Below are positions 24,180 through 35,529 of a DNA stretch of 64,000 bases, piece by piece. Numbering within the stretch: position 1 is the stretch's first letter; every line of letters starts with the position of its first letter. This DNA is from Annona cherimola (taxonomy: Eukaryota > Streptophyta > Magnoliopsida > Magnoliales > Annonaceae): the NCBI GenBank assembly GCA_030490835.1, contig CM059975.1:10049579-10113578 (forward strand), given 5' to 3'. The translations under genes were made by a program, and so were the position numbers. Under the pieces are notes generated by a model. It did not search any database, had not been told where the DNA came from, and saw only the letters and a list, made by a program, of their open reading frames with translations.

Positions 24180-27100
24180 ATGGCTATTTTGGCATGGAAT
24201 TGTCGTGGGCTTGAGAACCCACGTGCAATTCGTAATCTTTTTGATCTTGTAAGGAAACAAGCGCCCAAGTTAGTCTTTTTGAGTGAAACCAAATGTTATA
24301 AGCAGGAAATGGATCGTATCAGACAAAGGCTACACTTTGATTCTTGTTTCGTGGTGGAGCCAGTTGCTCGAAGGGGTGGATTGGCCATGTTTTGGAACAA
24401 TGCTCATCCTGCTTCTATTCGGAGTTTCTCGGCTCATCATATTGACGCCGTCTTTTTGGGTTGGCGTTTCACGGGGTTCTACGGCCACCCCGAGACCCAT
24501 CGCCGCCATATCTCGTGGCATATTCTCAATCAGCTAGCGAATAATGGTGATTTCCCATGGCTCGTGATGGAAGACTTCAACGAAGTGACAAGCCCAGATG
24601 AGTTTATCAGTTTGAGGGCGCAATCAAGCTCAGATGGATCTTTTTTGTAATACTATTGACCAATGCAACTTGCAGGATCTTGGTTTCACGGGCGCGGCTA
24701 TGACATGGAGAAATTATAGGAGAGGTTCTCAGCGGGTGGAAGCAAGACTTGACAGGGGTTTATCTACTCCATCTTGGACCGATTTGTTCCCTTTTGCTAG
24801 GATCGCTCACCTCACGGCGGCCTCATCTGATCACTGCCCGCTACTACTAGTGCTGGACTCCATGAATGGAAGGCGGAGGCCCCCAAAAGAGTTCAGATAT
24901 GAACCTTTCTGGTCACGGGACCCTGAAGCTACAAACATCATCAGACATGCATGGGGGTCTTCTTGTCTCAGGGGTGCTGCGGTTCACGAAGTTCTGCAAA
25001 GGAAGATTGATGTTTGTGGTGCGGAGCTTTCCAAATGGAACAGGTTGAGAAGGGGGAATCTTAGAAAGGCCATTGCACGGAAACAGAGGGAGTTATCCAC
25101 AGTTCTGGTCCAAGCCCCTTCGGATGCTCGGGATAACGAAATCTGGAAACTCAGATTTCAAATTAATACGCTATTGGAGGACGAAGAGCAACTGTGGAGT
25201 ATTCAGGCAAAGGCCCATTGGCTCATGGAGGGGGATAGGAACACAGAGTTTTTTCATCTGTTGGCTTCCAATTGGAGAAGAACTAATTTTATCGAGGCGC
25301 TTATTGATAATGATGGGAAGCTGGTCAGAGACCAAGATGAAATGTTAAATCTTACTGCCATACACTTCTCTGAGGTTTATACATCTTCTACCCCTCCGAA
25401 TAAAAAGCTGGGTTTCTAGCCTTATCTCAAGGAAAATATCTGATGTCCAGCGGGGAGAACTGACCAAGCCATTGTGCATGGCGGAGGTTGTGAATGTCGT
25501 TAAGAGCATGCGACCCTCAAAGGCCCCTGGACCCGACGGGATGTCACCGGGTTTTTTTCAGCAGCATTGGAATATTGTCGGCAGTGATATCTTTCAGTGG
25601 TGTAAATCTTTTATGGAGGAGAGGGACCACAACCTTATGGCCAGCCACATTCGGGAGGCAAACACTACTACTTTCGTGCTGATTCCAAAGAAGGCGGGCG
25701 CCCAGGTTTTGTCACATTTTCGGCCCATTAGCCTGTGTAATGTTGTTTATAAAGTCTTGGCTAAGGTTTTGGCGAACAGGCTAAAAGCTACTCTTAACGA
25801 CGTCATTGGGATGGAACAGAGCACTTTCGTCCCGGGCCGGCTTATCTCGGACAACATGTTGATCGCCTATGAGGCCATTCATTCTCTTCGGAGGCGCAAG
25901 GGGGGTAAGAGACGCGAGTTGGCAGTTAAGTTAGATATGTCCAAAGCTTATGATCGGGTTGAATGGTGTTTCTTAAAACAGATCATGGAGGCTATGAACT
26001 TTTGCCAGAAATGGATTAATTGGATGTTATGCTGTATGAATACCGTCCGTTTTCGTGTGAGAATCAACGGCTTTAAATCTAGACCATTCAATCCTCAAAG
26101 GGGGCTTCGTCAAGGGGACCCGCTATCTCCGTACTTATTCCTCCTCTGTGCGGAAGGCCTGTCGGCACTCATTTCGTCTGCGGTGGCTCGTGGATCTCTA
26201 CATGGCATCAGACTAAATCCTCGGGGGCCCCAAATTTCCCATCTCCTTTTTGCTGATGATGCTCTTATTTTTCTCAAGGCTGATATGCAGGATATCTCAC
26301 AATTTTTGGAGATTATCAGGATCTACTCTGCTTCCTCGGGCCAGATGGTGAATGTTGACAAAACATCTCTATTTTTCAGCTCAAATATGGTCGAATGTGA
26401 AAGGGAGGCATGGTCTAGCCGATTCGAGTCTTCGGGTCAGGAAGTTCATCAGTACCTTGGCCTCCCGGCATGGTTGGGGAGATCTAAATGTGGGATGTTT
26501 AAGGGAATCAAGGACCGCATTTGGCACAGAATCCAGGGGTGGAAAGGGAGGCTACTATCATGGGGAGGGAAAGAGGTGCTTATCAAGGCAGTGGCACAAG
26601 CAATCCCGTCCTACGCTATGAGCATTTTTTTACTCCCCCACGCATTTTGTCAGGAAATTAACGGGATGTTAAGCAAATTTTGGCGGGGGGGAACGGGGGG
26701 ATAAGCGCAGGATGAGCTGGGTCGCCTGGAAGGATTTGTGTACATCCAAATGTGCGGGGGGTTGGGTTTCAGAGATCTCCACCTATTCAATTACGCCCTT
26801 CTTGCCAAACAAGTTTGGAGACTATCGACATGCACAACCTCTTTCTGTTCAAAAGTCTTAAAAGCCAAATACTTTCCCAACTCTGACATCTGGGAGTGCG
26901 TGTCAAGGAAATCGGACTCTTACACCTGGAAAAGCATCCTTAAGGCACGTAATATGATTCAACCGGGGTGTAGGTGGCGGATTGGAGATGGAAGAAGAGT
27001 CAAGTTCTTCAAGGACGACTGGGTGGACGATGGAGTATGCAAGGCGGGACCGCTTCCGCTTTCTATTCCGGAGGATGTTCCAGTGAGTTTCTTTATTGGG

Positions 27101-28363
27101 GAGTCGAATGGGTGGATTAAAGACCGGGTTTTGGCTGTAGCCGGTGAGGCAGGGTGGGAGGCTGTCAGTTGTGTTCCTCTTCCATGCCACCCCGAGGACG
27201 ATTGTATATTCTGGAGGCATGAGGCGAATGGCCAGTTCTCAGTCAAGTCGGCTCATAGATGGCTTACGGCAAGGACTGCTAGCCGTTATCTCTCAAGCTG
27301 CTACGGGGCCATTTGGAGGACACGGCTTCCGAGCAAGATCATGATTTTTGGATAGCGGCTATTCAAGGGTGCGCTCCCAACATTGTGCAATCTCTCTAAT
27401 AGGGGGATTGTTGTGGACCCTCATTGTCTCCTCTGCCGGATGGAGCCGGAGGACGCTCATCACCTATTCCTGAACTGTGCCAGTACTGCTTGCTTATCTC
27501 GACAGGTTGTTCCGGCTCGCCTTTGGGCGTCTTCCATACAGGAAATCATGAGTTTCCTCGCCTCTAAACCCAGGTGTGATGAGCTGGCTTTTTTCATCGT
27601 GTTTTGTTGGAGAGTTTGGTTTGTTCGGAACAAATTGAAGGCCGAGGGGGCCCAACCTGGGTTTGCTAACATTCTACTGTGGTGTAAGGAGTATATCGAG
27701 CAATGGAGGCGAGTAAAGCTCCTCGATAGGGCGAACGCTTTGGATCTTCCCCTTGTTCCCAGATGGTCAAGACTGCCGGCTGGCGCCTTCAAGGTCAATG
27801 TCGATGCCCGATATTTTGTGGAGCGGGGAATCTTGGGCCTCGCAGCAGTAATTAGGGATTCTCATGGACAATTTATTGCTGCTCGAGGATGGAAACGGAC
27901 GGGAGTGGGGGATCCATTGCTGGGGGAGGCAACTACGTTTCTGCTCGGTGCTATGTGGGTTTCCCACCTCTTGCTCCCCACTGTCCAAATTGAGACTGAT
28001 TCACTCCTTCTCTACACCTACCTCACAAATAATAGCAGGATCCTCTCACCCGCAGGCCATCTTATCTCAGAGATTAGATCTTTTCTTCATGCCAATGCTC
28101 ATTTCTCGGCCCTCCATGTTCTTAGACAGGGGAACTCGGTAGCCCATGCTATTGCAGACTTGACTTCTAGGTCTGACATGGATTGTTTGACATGGTGGGG
28201 AACCCCCCCACAAACTATTGTTCAGAAAATCTGTACTGACATTTATATGGCAATGAATTTACCGGATTACTCTACCCCAAACCTCTTTCACAACGGGGGG
28301 GGGGGGGGGGGGGTCGAGGTAGAGTTCTTCCTTTATCAAAAAAAAAAATACTTATTTGAATAA
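24180..28363 (+). pseudogene. LINE ORF2 (endonuclease, RT, RNase H), multiply broken
   Basis: Starts MAILAWNCRGL at 24180. The apurinic-type endonuclease runs to about 24860 (FLSETK, DFNE, SSDHCPLLL); the usual Gly of GDFNE is Glu. A frameshift lies at ~24612-24618 and another in an A-run at ~25404. Reverse transcriptase follows (SKAPGPDGMSPGFF, FRPISLCNVVYK, LRQGDPLSPYLF) with FADD at 26249-26260. Two more shifts sit at G-runs near 26695 and 26755 and cancel each other. A zf-RVT region (FSVKSAHRWL, CLLCRMEPEDAHHLFLNC) is broken by a TAG at 27353-27355 that replaces Trp. RNase H follows (KVNVDARYF, LGEAT, IETDSLL). The reading frame has no stop within the element and runs through the G- and A-tracts to TAA at 28361-28363. 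Confidence 0.88.
28295..28313. repeat. 19-base G homopolymer
   Basis: Uninterrupted run of 19 G after CTTTCACAAC, 25 bases before the LINE A-tail. Its length sets the frame in which ORF2 ends. Such a run is prone to both replication and sequencing slippage. Confidence 0.9.
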
Positions 28364-29315
28364 ATTCATAAAATTATTGATATTTATCATTTAAATTTTT
28401 TCAAAGCCTCTAATCTTTTAAACATACTAGATAGTTTGGGAAAATAAATTATTTTCACTATTTTTAAATTAGGGTTGCACTTCAACAGAACCGACCTCTT
28501 AGTTGGGCCCCATATTGACGATAAAATCAAATTTCAACTGTTAATATTATTTAAAGTCATTTATTTTTATCACGATACTAAAATATTTCAATTTTTATAT
28601 GGGTCATACCAACTCAAAAAATATATGATTGTCTGTGAATTACGAGAAATACTTATATCCAACCGCATGTACATTAAAATGTTAATTATCCATTCATAAA
28701 GGAAGCAAATTGTGAATCCAAACCATGGACTAACGTGCTCATCCTAAGTATAATGAAATGGGATATAATTTATAAAATATAAACGATGATCGATAGTACT
28801 GACATGTATTTTTTTTAGGCAAAGTACTGAAATAGAATACATTAAATTATATCTTATAAATTAATGTATTTTGTATTAAATTATATCTTATAGAATAATG
28901 TGTTTTGTGAGTATAAGAAGATATCATTGATTAGCTTCTTGAATTGGAATAGAATCAGTACATGATTGCTAAGATATCATGTACTCGTTGTAGAAGCTGA
29001 TTACCATCTGCAAGGACAAATTACTTAATTAAAAGTTGGTGATATATCTAAGGAATTCAATCAAAGCTATAATGAAATATTGCAAACGATATATTGAAAA
29101 CTGAATCTCTCTATTTCAAATCTAAAAAAGTCCAAGTTCCAGATAGCCACTCATGGACAAGCATTTGCGGAAGCAGATGAATGTAAAATTTATAGAAGGT
29201 TCAATGACAGTGATCCAATAGATAACGAGTCACCGAATCATGCATCTAGCGTGATGTGTTTGTTAATTGAAGTTATAGGCTTCTGTTAGCTTTGTCAGGA
29301 AGCAAAAATGGAAAA
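28355..29315. other. Spacer 1, right part: no gene seen
   Basis: AT-rich sequence between the LINE and the second subarray. The open frame at 28475-28699 is short and unsupported. Tandem-like ATTAAATTATATCTTATA occurs twice (28844 and 28876). Nothing else stands out. Confidence 0.6.
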
Positions 29316-31199
29316 TAAGAAATGTAATATTTTTGAGAATTATGAGAACAATATGACAGAATAAAAAAAAAGTTAGAACGAATATGATAATTGTGCAAAA
29401 ATAATTAAAAAACATTAATATAAGGATAAAAATGAAAAAAGTAAGGTAAATGAATAATTAAAGTGTTAAACATTTTTTGAAATATACGTGGGAGAGAGGT
29501 GAGAAAGCCATTTTCTACCAAAACTTTGTTACCAATTCAACTCTGATTTTTCTACTTCAAATTCTTTGGAGATCTGAAGCATGATTGAACTATAGAAGTG
29601 AAACTCTCGTCCTTACAGTGTACCAGATGACTCGGTAGTTTAACTGCTTAAATCGTAGTTGAACCTTGGTTTAAACAAAAAATTCAACTAATGGATAAAA
29701 AGTTCGGTGTATAGTACAGTTTTTACACGTTGTCAAAAATTGTTTTTAACTTGTTACGTTCAGTTTTACAAAAGCGCTATTGTATGCTTAATTTATATAC
29801 TCATAACTTGTATGTGATCAGTAGAACTAAAAGAAGGTGATTATTTTATTGAGCTAGTAGTTAGCTTTGGTGAAGCCATTGTATTGCAAAGGATTTTATA
29901 TTGCAGAACCTTAGGTTGAAGTTTTAAAGAGTGCAATAAATGTTAAGTTGAACCAAACCACTACTGTATATGTTATCATTGTTTGATGCGTATTTATTTT
30001 GATTCCACAACGCTTTCTATAGGTGCACGTGATACACTGTTGGCCAAAAAATTTTGAATACTCTGTTTACCCATCTTCTCTTAGTTGCCTTCTATAGCAT
30101 TCGGATCAATAAGAATGTTTTTGACAATTTAAATACTAAACAATATATAAATTAAATGACTTTATTACATTGATTTACACATTTATCAAATGCGGTTGTG
30201 CGCATCTTTAATTTAGATGAGATATAATTTATAACTTAACAAAGATTTTAAAGACAATGACAAAGTGGATTTCGCATCATCATCATCAAAGTAAACCTCA
30301 TTTGAAGGTTTCACAAAATAGTAAAATCCTTTAAGAATGTGTTCCGGAATGGGTAATCCATGGGTAAAAATTTTTAGGCCTTCCCTGCATACATTTTGCT
30401 ATAATTTGATATCCTAACTGTTTGATTATTCTTTTTATTATTATTCTTATATTTTTAGAGAAATGATTATGTTACCTTTGCTAAATAATGACTTTCTTAG
30501 TTCATCTTAAAATTTTTATTTAAAAATATTTTTTTAATTTTTTTCATAAACTTGTTAATATAGATGCATTTAACATATAAACCAAGTTTTAACATTTTTG
30601 GATGTATGTATATATTTTTTAAAAAAATTTAAACACATGGGCATTTTAAAACTTTTCCGAGCTTTGTTCTCTTTTCACTTTTACTTTGATATCTCTCCAA
30701 AAAGATCGCAAATAGATAATCAACAGGAATGGAAAAGTGGGAATTAGATAACTTTTGAAAAAAAAAAAAGAAGAAGATGTTGATGTGATGTGATAGATGT
30801 AAAGTCTAAATAAAATGATAATACATAAGATAATAATACGAAAAGATATAAGAAAAATAATTGGAATACAAAGATAATAATAAAAAATAAGGTAGTTAAA
30901 TAATTAAATTCCAAATCACACCCAAACGTGTGTAAAAAAAGAAGTAAGAAAAAAATTGCTCACAGATTACTTATTTCTAAACGCACCCTTGATAATAAAT
31001 AATGGTTAAGAATAAGATAAATTTTGAAAAGTAAGAGTAATGTAATACGATATGGATAAAGAGAAGATAAAACATCAATAAATAGTGTAGTTGTACATAA
31101 ATATGAGAAAATAATAAAATATAAAAATAAAAATAAAAACGTACGGAGATTAAATAATTAACATATCAAATCATAACAGGTTAGAAAAAGCAGGAAAAA
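29316..31199. repeat. Array blocks P and Q, start of second subarray
   Basis: P restarts at AAGAAATGTAATATTTTTG. The P-to-Q junction at 29853-29860 carries a single GCTAGTAG and is the empty site for the hAT at 861-2102. Q is complete and contains the MITE-like segment at 30335-30988. No gene was seen. Confidence 0.75.
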
Positions 31200-31526
31200 A
31201 AGTTCACCCATGTACACCATTCGATGCATCAATAACCATATTTATTTGGACGTGTTGATTGATTATACAAACTAGGGATATAATGTGCCATCGTTTAGCG
31301 CGGATACGCAGATATTAAACCTAAGCAATCATCATTTGTTGTGAACCGAACTGCCATTACAGACTTTATTGATGCAGAAACCAAAACCACAGATTGCAGA
31401 GAATTACAGAACAATGGTTGGAGCCCAAGGATCCCGAATCAACGAACGTACATGGGTCGTATCAAAAGAACGTCAGACAATTCCACCTTTTGCTGTTCAG
31501 AACCTTCTTTGTTTATAAGCCCCAGC
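31200..31526 (+). repeat. Array block R, unit 3, with complete 34-codon ORF
   Basis: ATG 31414 to TAA 31516-31518, starting MVGAQGSRINERTWVVSKER. Immediately after the stop lies the 8-bp target site GCCCCAGC of the hAT element that follows. Confidence 0.5.
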
Positions 31527-33695
31527 TAGGGGTGCAACTTGGGCGGGTTCGGCCCGACCCCGGCCCGCCGAACCCGAAATTAACCAGTGCTGAAACTCAT
31601 CATTTGTTAGCTCTAACCCAGACCGAAGTATAACAATTCTCGGGTTTGGGTTCAGGTAAACCCGAACCCAAGATTCAGTTTATATAATATAAATATTTTA
31701 TTATAATATATGGCATATCAGCAGGCCTGCAGGCGTCAGCAGCAGCATTTCTATTTTCGAGTTTGCGCCCTTTAATTCCCGCTTTCCCTTTCCTGATTTC
31801 TTCCCGTTCCCGACCAACCAAAACCTAGCAAGCAAATCCCGATTCCAGCCTCTGCCCGCGGCCGCTTTCTCCCTACCGACTTCCATCTGCATCCTTGTTT
31901 ATGTCCCAGCGTCCTTGCCTACCGACTGCCATCCGCGTCCCTGCCTGCGGCCGGCTGCGTCCCGGCGTCCCTGCTAGCGACTACTTCCCTCCCTACGGCT
32001 GCGTCCGAGCATTTAGTCGTCCTTGCCAACCCTGCTGGCGTTCAGCCATCCTTGCCTGCGTCCCTGCCTGTCCGCAGTCCTGCCTGTGTCTCTGCCTGAG
32101 GTAGGCTGCGTCCTGGCGCTCTGTCCCTGCTTGTCCGCCGTCCGCCCCTAACTACCCATCCGCCCGTCCCTGCCCACTGCTGTCCGGCGGCTTTGCATCC
32201 TACGTCCGGCGTCCCTGTAGAATGTCAAATGCTCTCCCTCTCCTTTGTTATTTTTTTCTTCTTGTATGCTGCTCCCTGCTATTTATACCGTCTATGTATA
32301 CCTCTTCTCCTTGGTTTGTGATTGTGGTGGTTATTATGGTAACGTTATTTATACCGTCTACTATGACTTGTGGTTGTGTGTGTGTATATATATATATTGA
32401 CATGTCTGCCTAGCCGTTACTAATTAATTCCTACTAGAGGTTAATTGGTTCATGTCACATATAGTTAAAGGTTGTTGAAATTTTTTTTCTAAAGTTACTC
32501 TTTATAATCCAACCCATTTATATTTTGAAACATATTAAATTAGTTGTTTATCTCAAGTTTCATGTTAAAATAATTAGAATTAGTTAAGATATAACGATAC
32601 GAAATTAATTAATGCAATTCATTCAATTTTTAATTGTTCTACCAATTTGTAAATATATTTTTTATAATCTACTCCATTCACCAAGTAGAGTACATTAATC
32701 TAGGCTTATCCATGGATTGTCATATAAAACGGAGTTGTATATGTATAATAATTTAATTAATAAAGCATGCAATGCATAGTCGACATAAACATATATGCAT
32801 GCTCCAAACTGTGTAAATGGTAATTTAGAAACATGTGTTGCTTTAATGCTGAAAAAGATGCGCTTGTTTTGCGTTTTTTTGAACAAATATTTCTATAGCT
32901 TGAATGCTTGCATTTCAAATATTTTTGCAATTCCAAAGAATTATTTCCTTCGTTTGTGTTTATCTTAGATGTCAATAACTTGATATGCATTGGTTAATAT
33001 TTTGATTTTTGAATTAATTTGTTATTGCTCTGAAACGAGTAGAACTATTGAAATTCACATGGAAGATAAAAATGTTTATTTCTATTGTGTTGTAATGTTT
33101 GTTGTAATATGGTTATTCAAACTTAAAACTTGTGTTATAGACTTGGAGTTAACTTGGATGTTGTGATTTAAAGTTGGATGCTTGAATTAATATAATCTTA
33201 TTCAACTTGATATTTTGTGGTCTTTGGATGATTTTATTTTAGTGCAATTGATATGATAAAGTTTATCTTACAATTGGATGGTAATATTAATGTATATAAT
33301 TGTGATATTGGTATTAAATTGCAGAATGAAAAACAATTGTACTTTTACGTTTTAAAAAATATAGCTATTATTCTACTTGATGCAAAGAGAATGCTCAAAA
33401 CAGGTTTACTTCTTTTTACTCTTAAGCGGTATTTGAATTTTCTTGCTTTCATATAATAAATTATTTTTTAAACTTTTTTATACAATAGGTTTGTGATAAA
33501 AATTATATATATAGAGTAACAAAGACATATTAATAGGAGAATGTCAACCCGAAACTCAACCCGAGCCCGAATTTCAAAAATAGGGTTAAGGTTGAGATTT
33601 ACAAATAGGGTTAGGGTTAGGGTTGAAGTTTTATAAATAAGGTTTGGGTTAAGGTTGAGGTGAACCCGATTTCATGAGCCCGAGTTGCACCCCTA
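31527..33695. mobile_element. Non-autonomous hAT element, TAGGGGTGCAAC family
   Basis: Perfect ends TAGGGGTGCAAC and GTTGCACCCCTA, flanked by GCCCCAGC on both sides (31519-31526, 33696-33703). Unit 4 at 43771-43778 shows the empty site. Subterminal sequences are CGGG/CCCG-rich, and telomere-like GGGTTAGGGTTAGGGTT lies at 33608-33624. A GC-rich stretch (31720-32220) is made of CTGCCTGCGTCC-like repeats and may be captured host sequence. The rest is AT-rich. No transposase domain was found. Confidence 0.9.
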
Positions 33696-33703
33696 GCCCC
33701 AGC

Positions 33704-33763
33704 ACACCAAGTCACCAATTACTTAAGCCCGACTAAAGATGCACCCAACCAAGGCCCACTAAC
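33704..33763. repeat. Block R/S connector, unit 3
   Basis: Only 60 bases plus the duplications separate two hAT elements here. The sequence (ACACCAAGTCACCAATTACTTAAGCCC) matches 43779-43830 of unit 4, where both insertions are absent. Confidence 0.8.
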
Positions 33764-35290
33764 TAGGGGTGGGAATCGGGACGGGTCGGGGCGGGTCAGG
33801 GTGTGCCCAACCCTGACCCTACATTTTCAAAATCTTGTTTGACCCTTACTTTTATACCGGGTCGGGACAAGGTCGGTTTGACCCTTACTTTTATATACTA
33901 GGTTTCGGGACAAAATTCGAGTCGGATCGGGTCGGGTAAAAAATGCGAGTCAAGTAAGGATTTTTTAAAAAATTTATGAACCTAGTAAGTATAACGAAGT
34001 AAGGATTTTCACATTCTCTACCATTTCTTCCTCCATTATCTTATCCACATCCAAACTCATATTTTTATATTACGTTATATCCAATGCAATACCTAAAAAT
34101 AAATACAAATAAAAGAAATTAAAATCCAAACATAATACAAGCATATACCAAATATAATACACAATGCATAAACGTACATGAAACACTTATATTACTTGCA
34201 AATAAAATATCTGAAGTAAGTTTTTGAGAGGTCTGTAGAAATGTGATCCATGATCAATTCTAATAATTAATCAATAATATATGTGCCATTTTACCAGCTT
34301 AAATATGTTAGATTAAATGGAAAAAATGTAATGGAAAATAACATATACCAACTATTGCCGGAGCAGAGGCAGACCAATTCTAAATTTCGAATAATTATTC
34401 AAGATCTTCGGATTCGTCGATGTCAGCTACTGCGTACTTTGGAGGGGCTGCCTTGAGCAGAGGACTTTGCGGGCGGTAGAGTGAGAGGAGGAGTAGCCGG
34501 AACTGGCCAAGACCAAGGTTCGGCAGTCGGCAGCACTTTTGCTGACGCAAAAAATAAATTGGGCGGGGGAGCTTCAGCCTGCTGTGCCTGTATGCGTGTC
34601 CATTCCAAGCAGATCTCAGCAGCAAGCGGAAGATGAGTGTGGGGTGGGAGGTGATGGGTGCTGGACGATGGGCACTGGGGCACTGGGGCCGATGAGTGTG
34701 GTGTGGGAAGCTATGGGAGCTGGACGATGGGAGAAGAACCAAAGGGAGAAGAACAGAGATTGGAGAAGAAAACCAAAGGGAGAAGAACAGAGATTGGAGA
34801 CGATGGGCGCTGGACGATGAGTGTGGGGTGGGAGGCGAGCGGGGGCGCTGGGCGCCAGAAGCCTGGAAGGGAGGAGCGGCACTACGTGTTGGAAGGGAGG
34901 ATCGGTGAGGGCGCCAGGTGCTGGAAGCCTGGAAGGGAGGAGCGGCGGGGGAGCTGGGAGCTGGGAGCTGGAAGGGAAGACCGGCAATGTCTGGGCACGC
35001 GTGGGGTGGAAGGCGAACGAGGGAGCTGCCGAGCTGGGCGCTAGAAGCCTGGAGTGGAGGCTGGAAGGGAGGAAGCACTGAAGCAGCACTGTTGCGGGAG
35101 GGCGTGGGCGGAAAACAGAGTTAGTTTTAGGGTTTAAAGAGGTGCGGGTCAGCGAGGCCGGTCCGCCCCGACCCGGACTTTTGAAGAAAAATAAAATGCT
35201 TGACCCGCCCCGCCGGGTAAATAATCCTGACCCGCCCCGGTTTTAAAAAGGGGCGGGTCACGGGTCAACCCGCCCCGATTCCCACCCCTA
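33764..35290. mobile_element. Non-autonomous hAT element, TAGGGGTGGGAATCGGG family
   Basis: Ends TAGGGGTGGGAATCGGG and CCCGATTCCCACCCCTA are exact inverse repeats, flanked by CCACTAAC (33756-33763, 35291-35298). Unit 4 has the single CCACTAAC at 43831-43838. Both subterminal zones are dense in GGGTCGGG/CGGGTC motifs. A GC-rich core (34390-35130) contains two tandem copies of GAGAAGAACAGAGATTGGAGA (~34737-34800) and repeated GAGTGTGGGGTGGGAGG and GCCTGGAAGGGAGGAGCGG motifs. It leaves open frames on both strands (e.g. 227 codons minus at 34395-35078), all low-complexity Pro/Ser- or Gly/Glu-rich. No transposase. Confidence 0.9.
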
Positions 35291-35298
35291 CCACTAAC

Positions 35299-35529
35299 GC
35301 TATCATCATCTGAAAGAGAGTTGGCTTCAGTGAACGAGAATCAAAATGGTTTATTATAGCCACCTACGGTGGTGGGAGCGCTGCCTCCCCCATCCAGCGT
35401 ACTTAGTTCGAAAGCTGGCCTGGGCATTGTAGGGTTGTATCCTCTTTAATTATTCAGTGGAGTTGTGTCTCCATTTAGGTTGGTGGAGCACTGGAGCTAC
35501 GTGTTTGTTGTACTTTAAGTTGAAGAAGA
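35299..35529. repeat. Connector between blocks R and S, unit 3
   Basis: Matches 43839-44084 of unit 4 (GGTTTATTATAGCCACCT, then GTGGGAGCGCTGCCTCC and AGTTCGAAAGCTGGCC). The TTCGAAAGC stretch and the short GC head look tRNA/SINE-like, but ends could not be set. Missing from units 1 and 2. Confidence 0.45.

Larger units (their letters stand above)
21912..28345 (+). mobile_element. Near full-length L1-type LINE, inactivated
   Basis: Flanked by the 9-bp duplication AAATACTTA (21903-21911, 28346-28354; the second overlaps the end of the A-tail). It has a 5'UTR of ~350 bp, ORF1 (DUF4283 plus CCHC knuckle), ORF2 (endonuclease, reverse transcriptase, zf-RVT, RNase H) and an A-tail from 28338. It is much more GC-rich than its surroundings. 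The 5'UTR carries a degenerate internal duplication (CGACAACTG...TTAGG..TCG...CATCTGTTCGGCAAC at about 22048-22094 and 22172-22226). Several frameshifts and one nonsense codon make it non-autonomous today. Confidence 0.92.

Noticed and set aside
33603..33660. True interstitial telomere from chromosome fusion
   Set aside because: The TTAGGG-like run is short, degenerate, and lies at a fixed place inside a hAT family also seen at 890-960 and 63280-63360.
34395..35124. 227-codon Pro/Ser-rich minus frame and Gly/Glu-rich plus frames
   Set aside because: Low-complexity translations of repeats in the core of a non-autonomous hAT element; no codon bias or domain.
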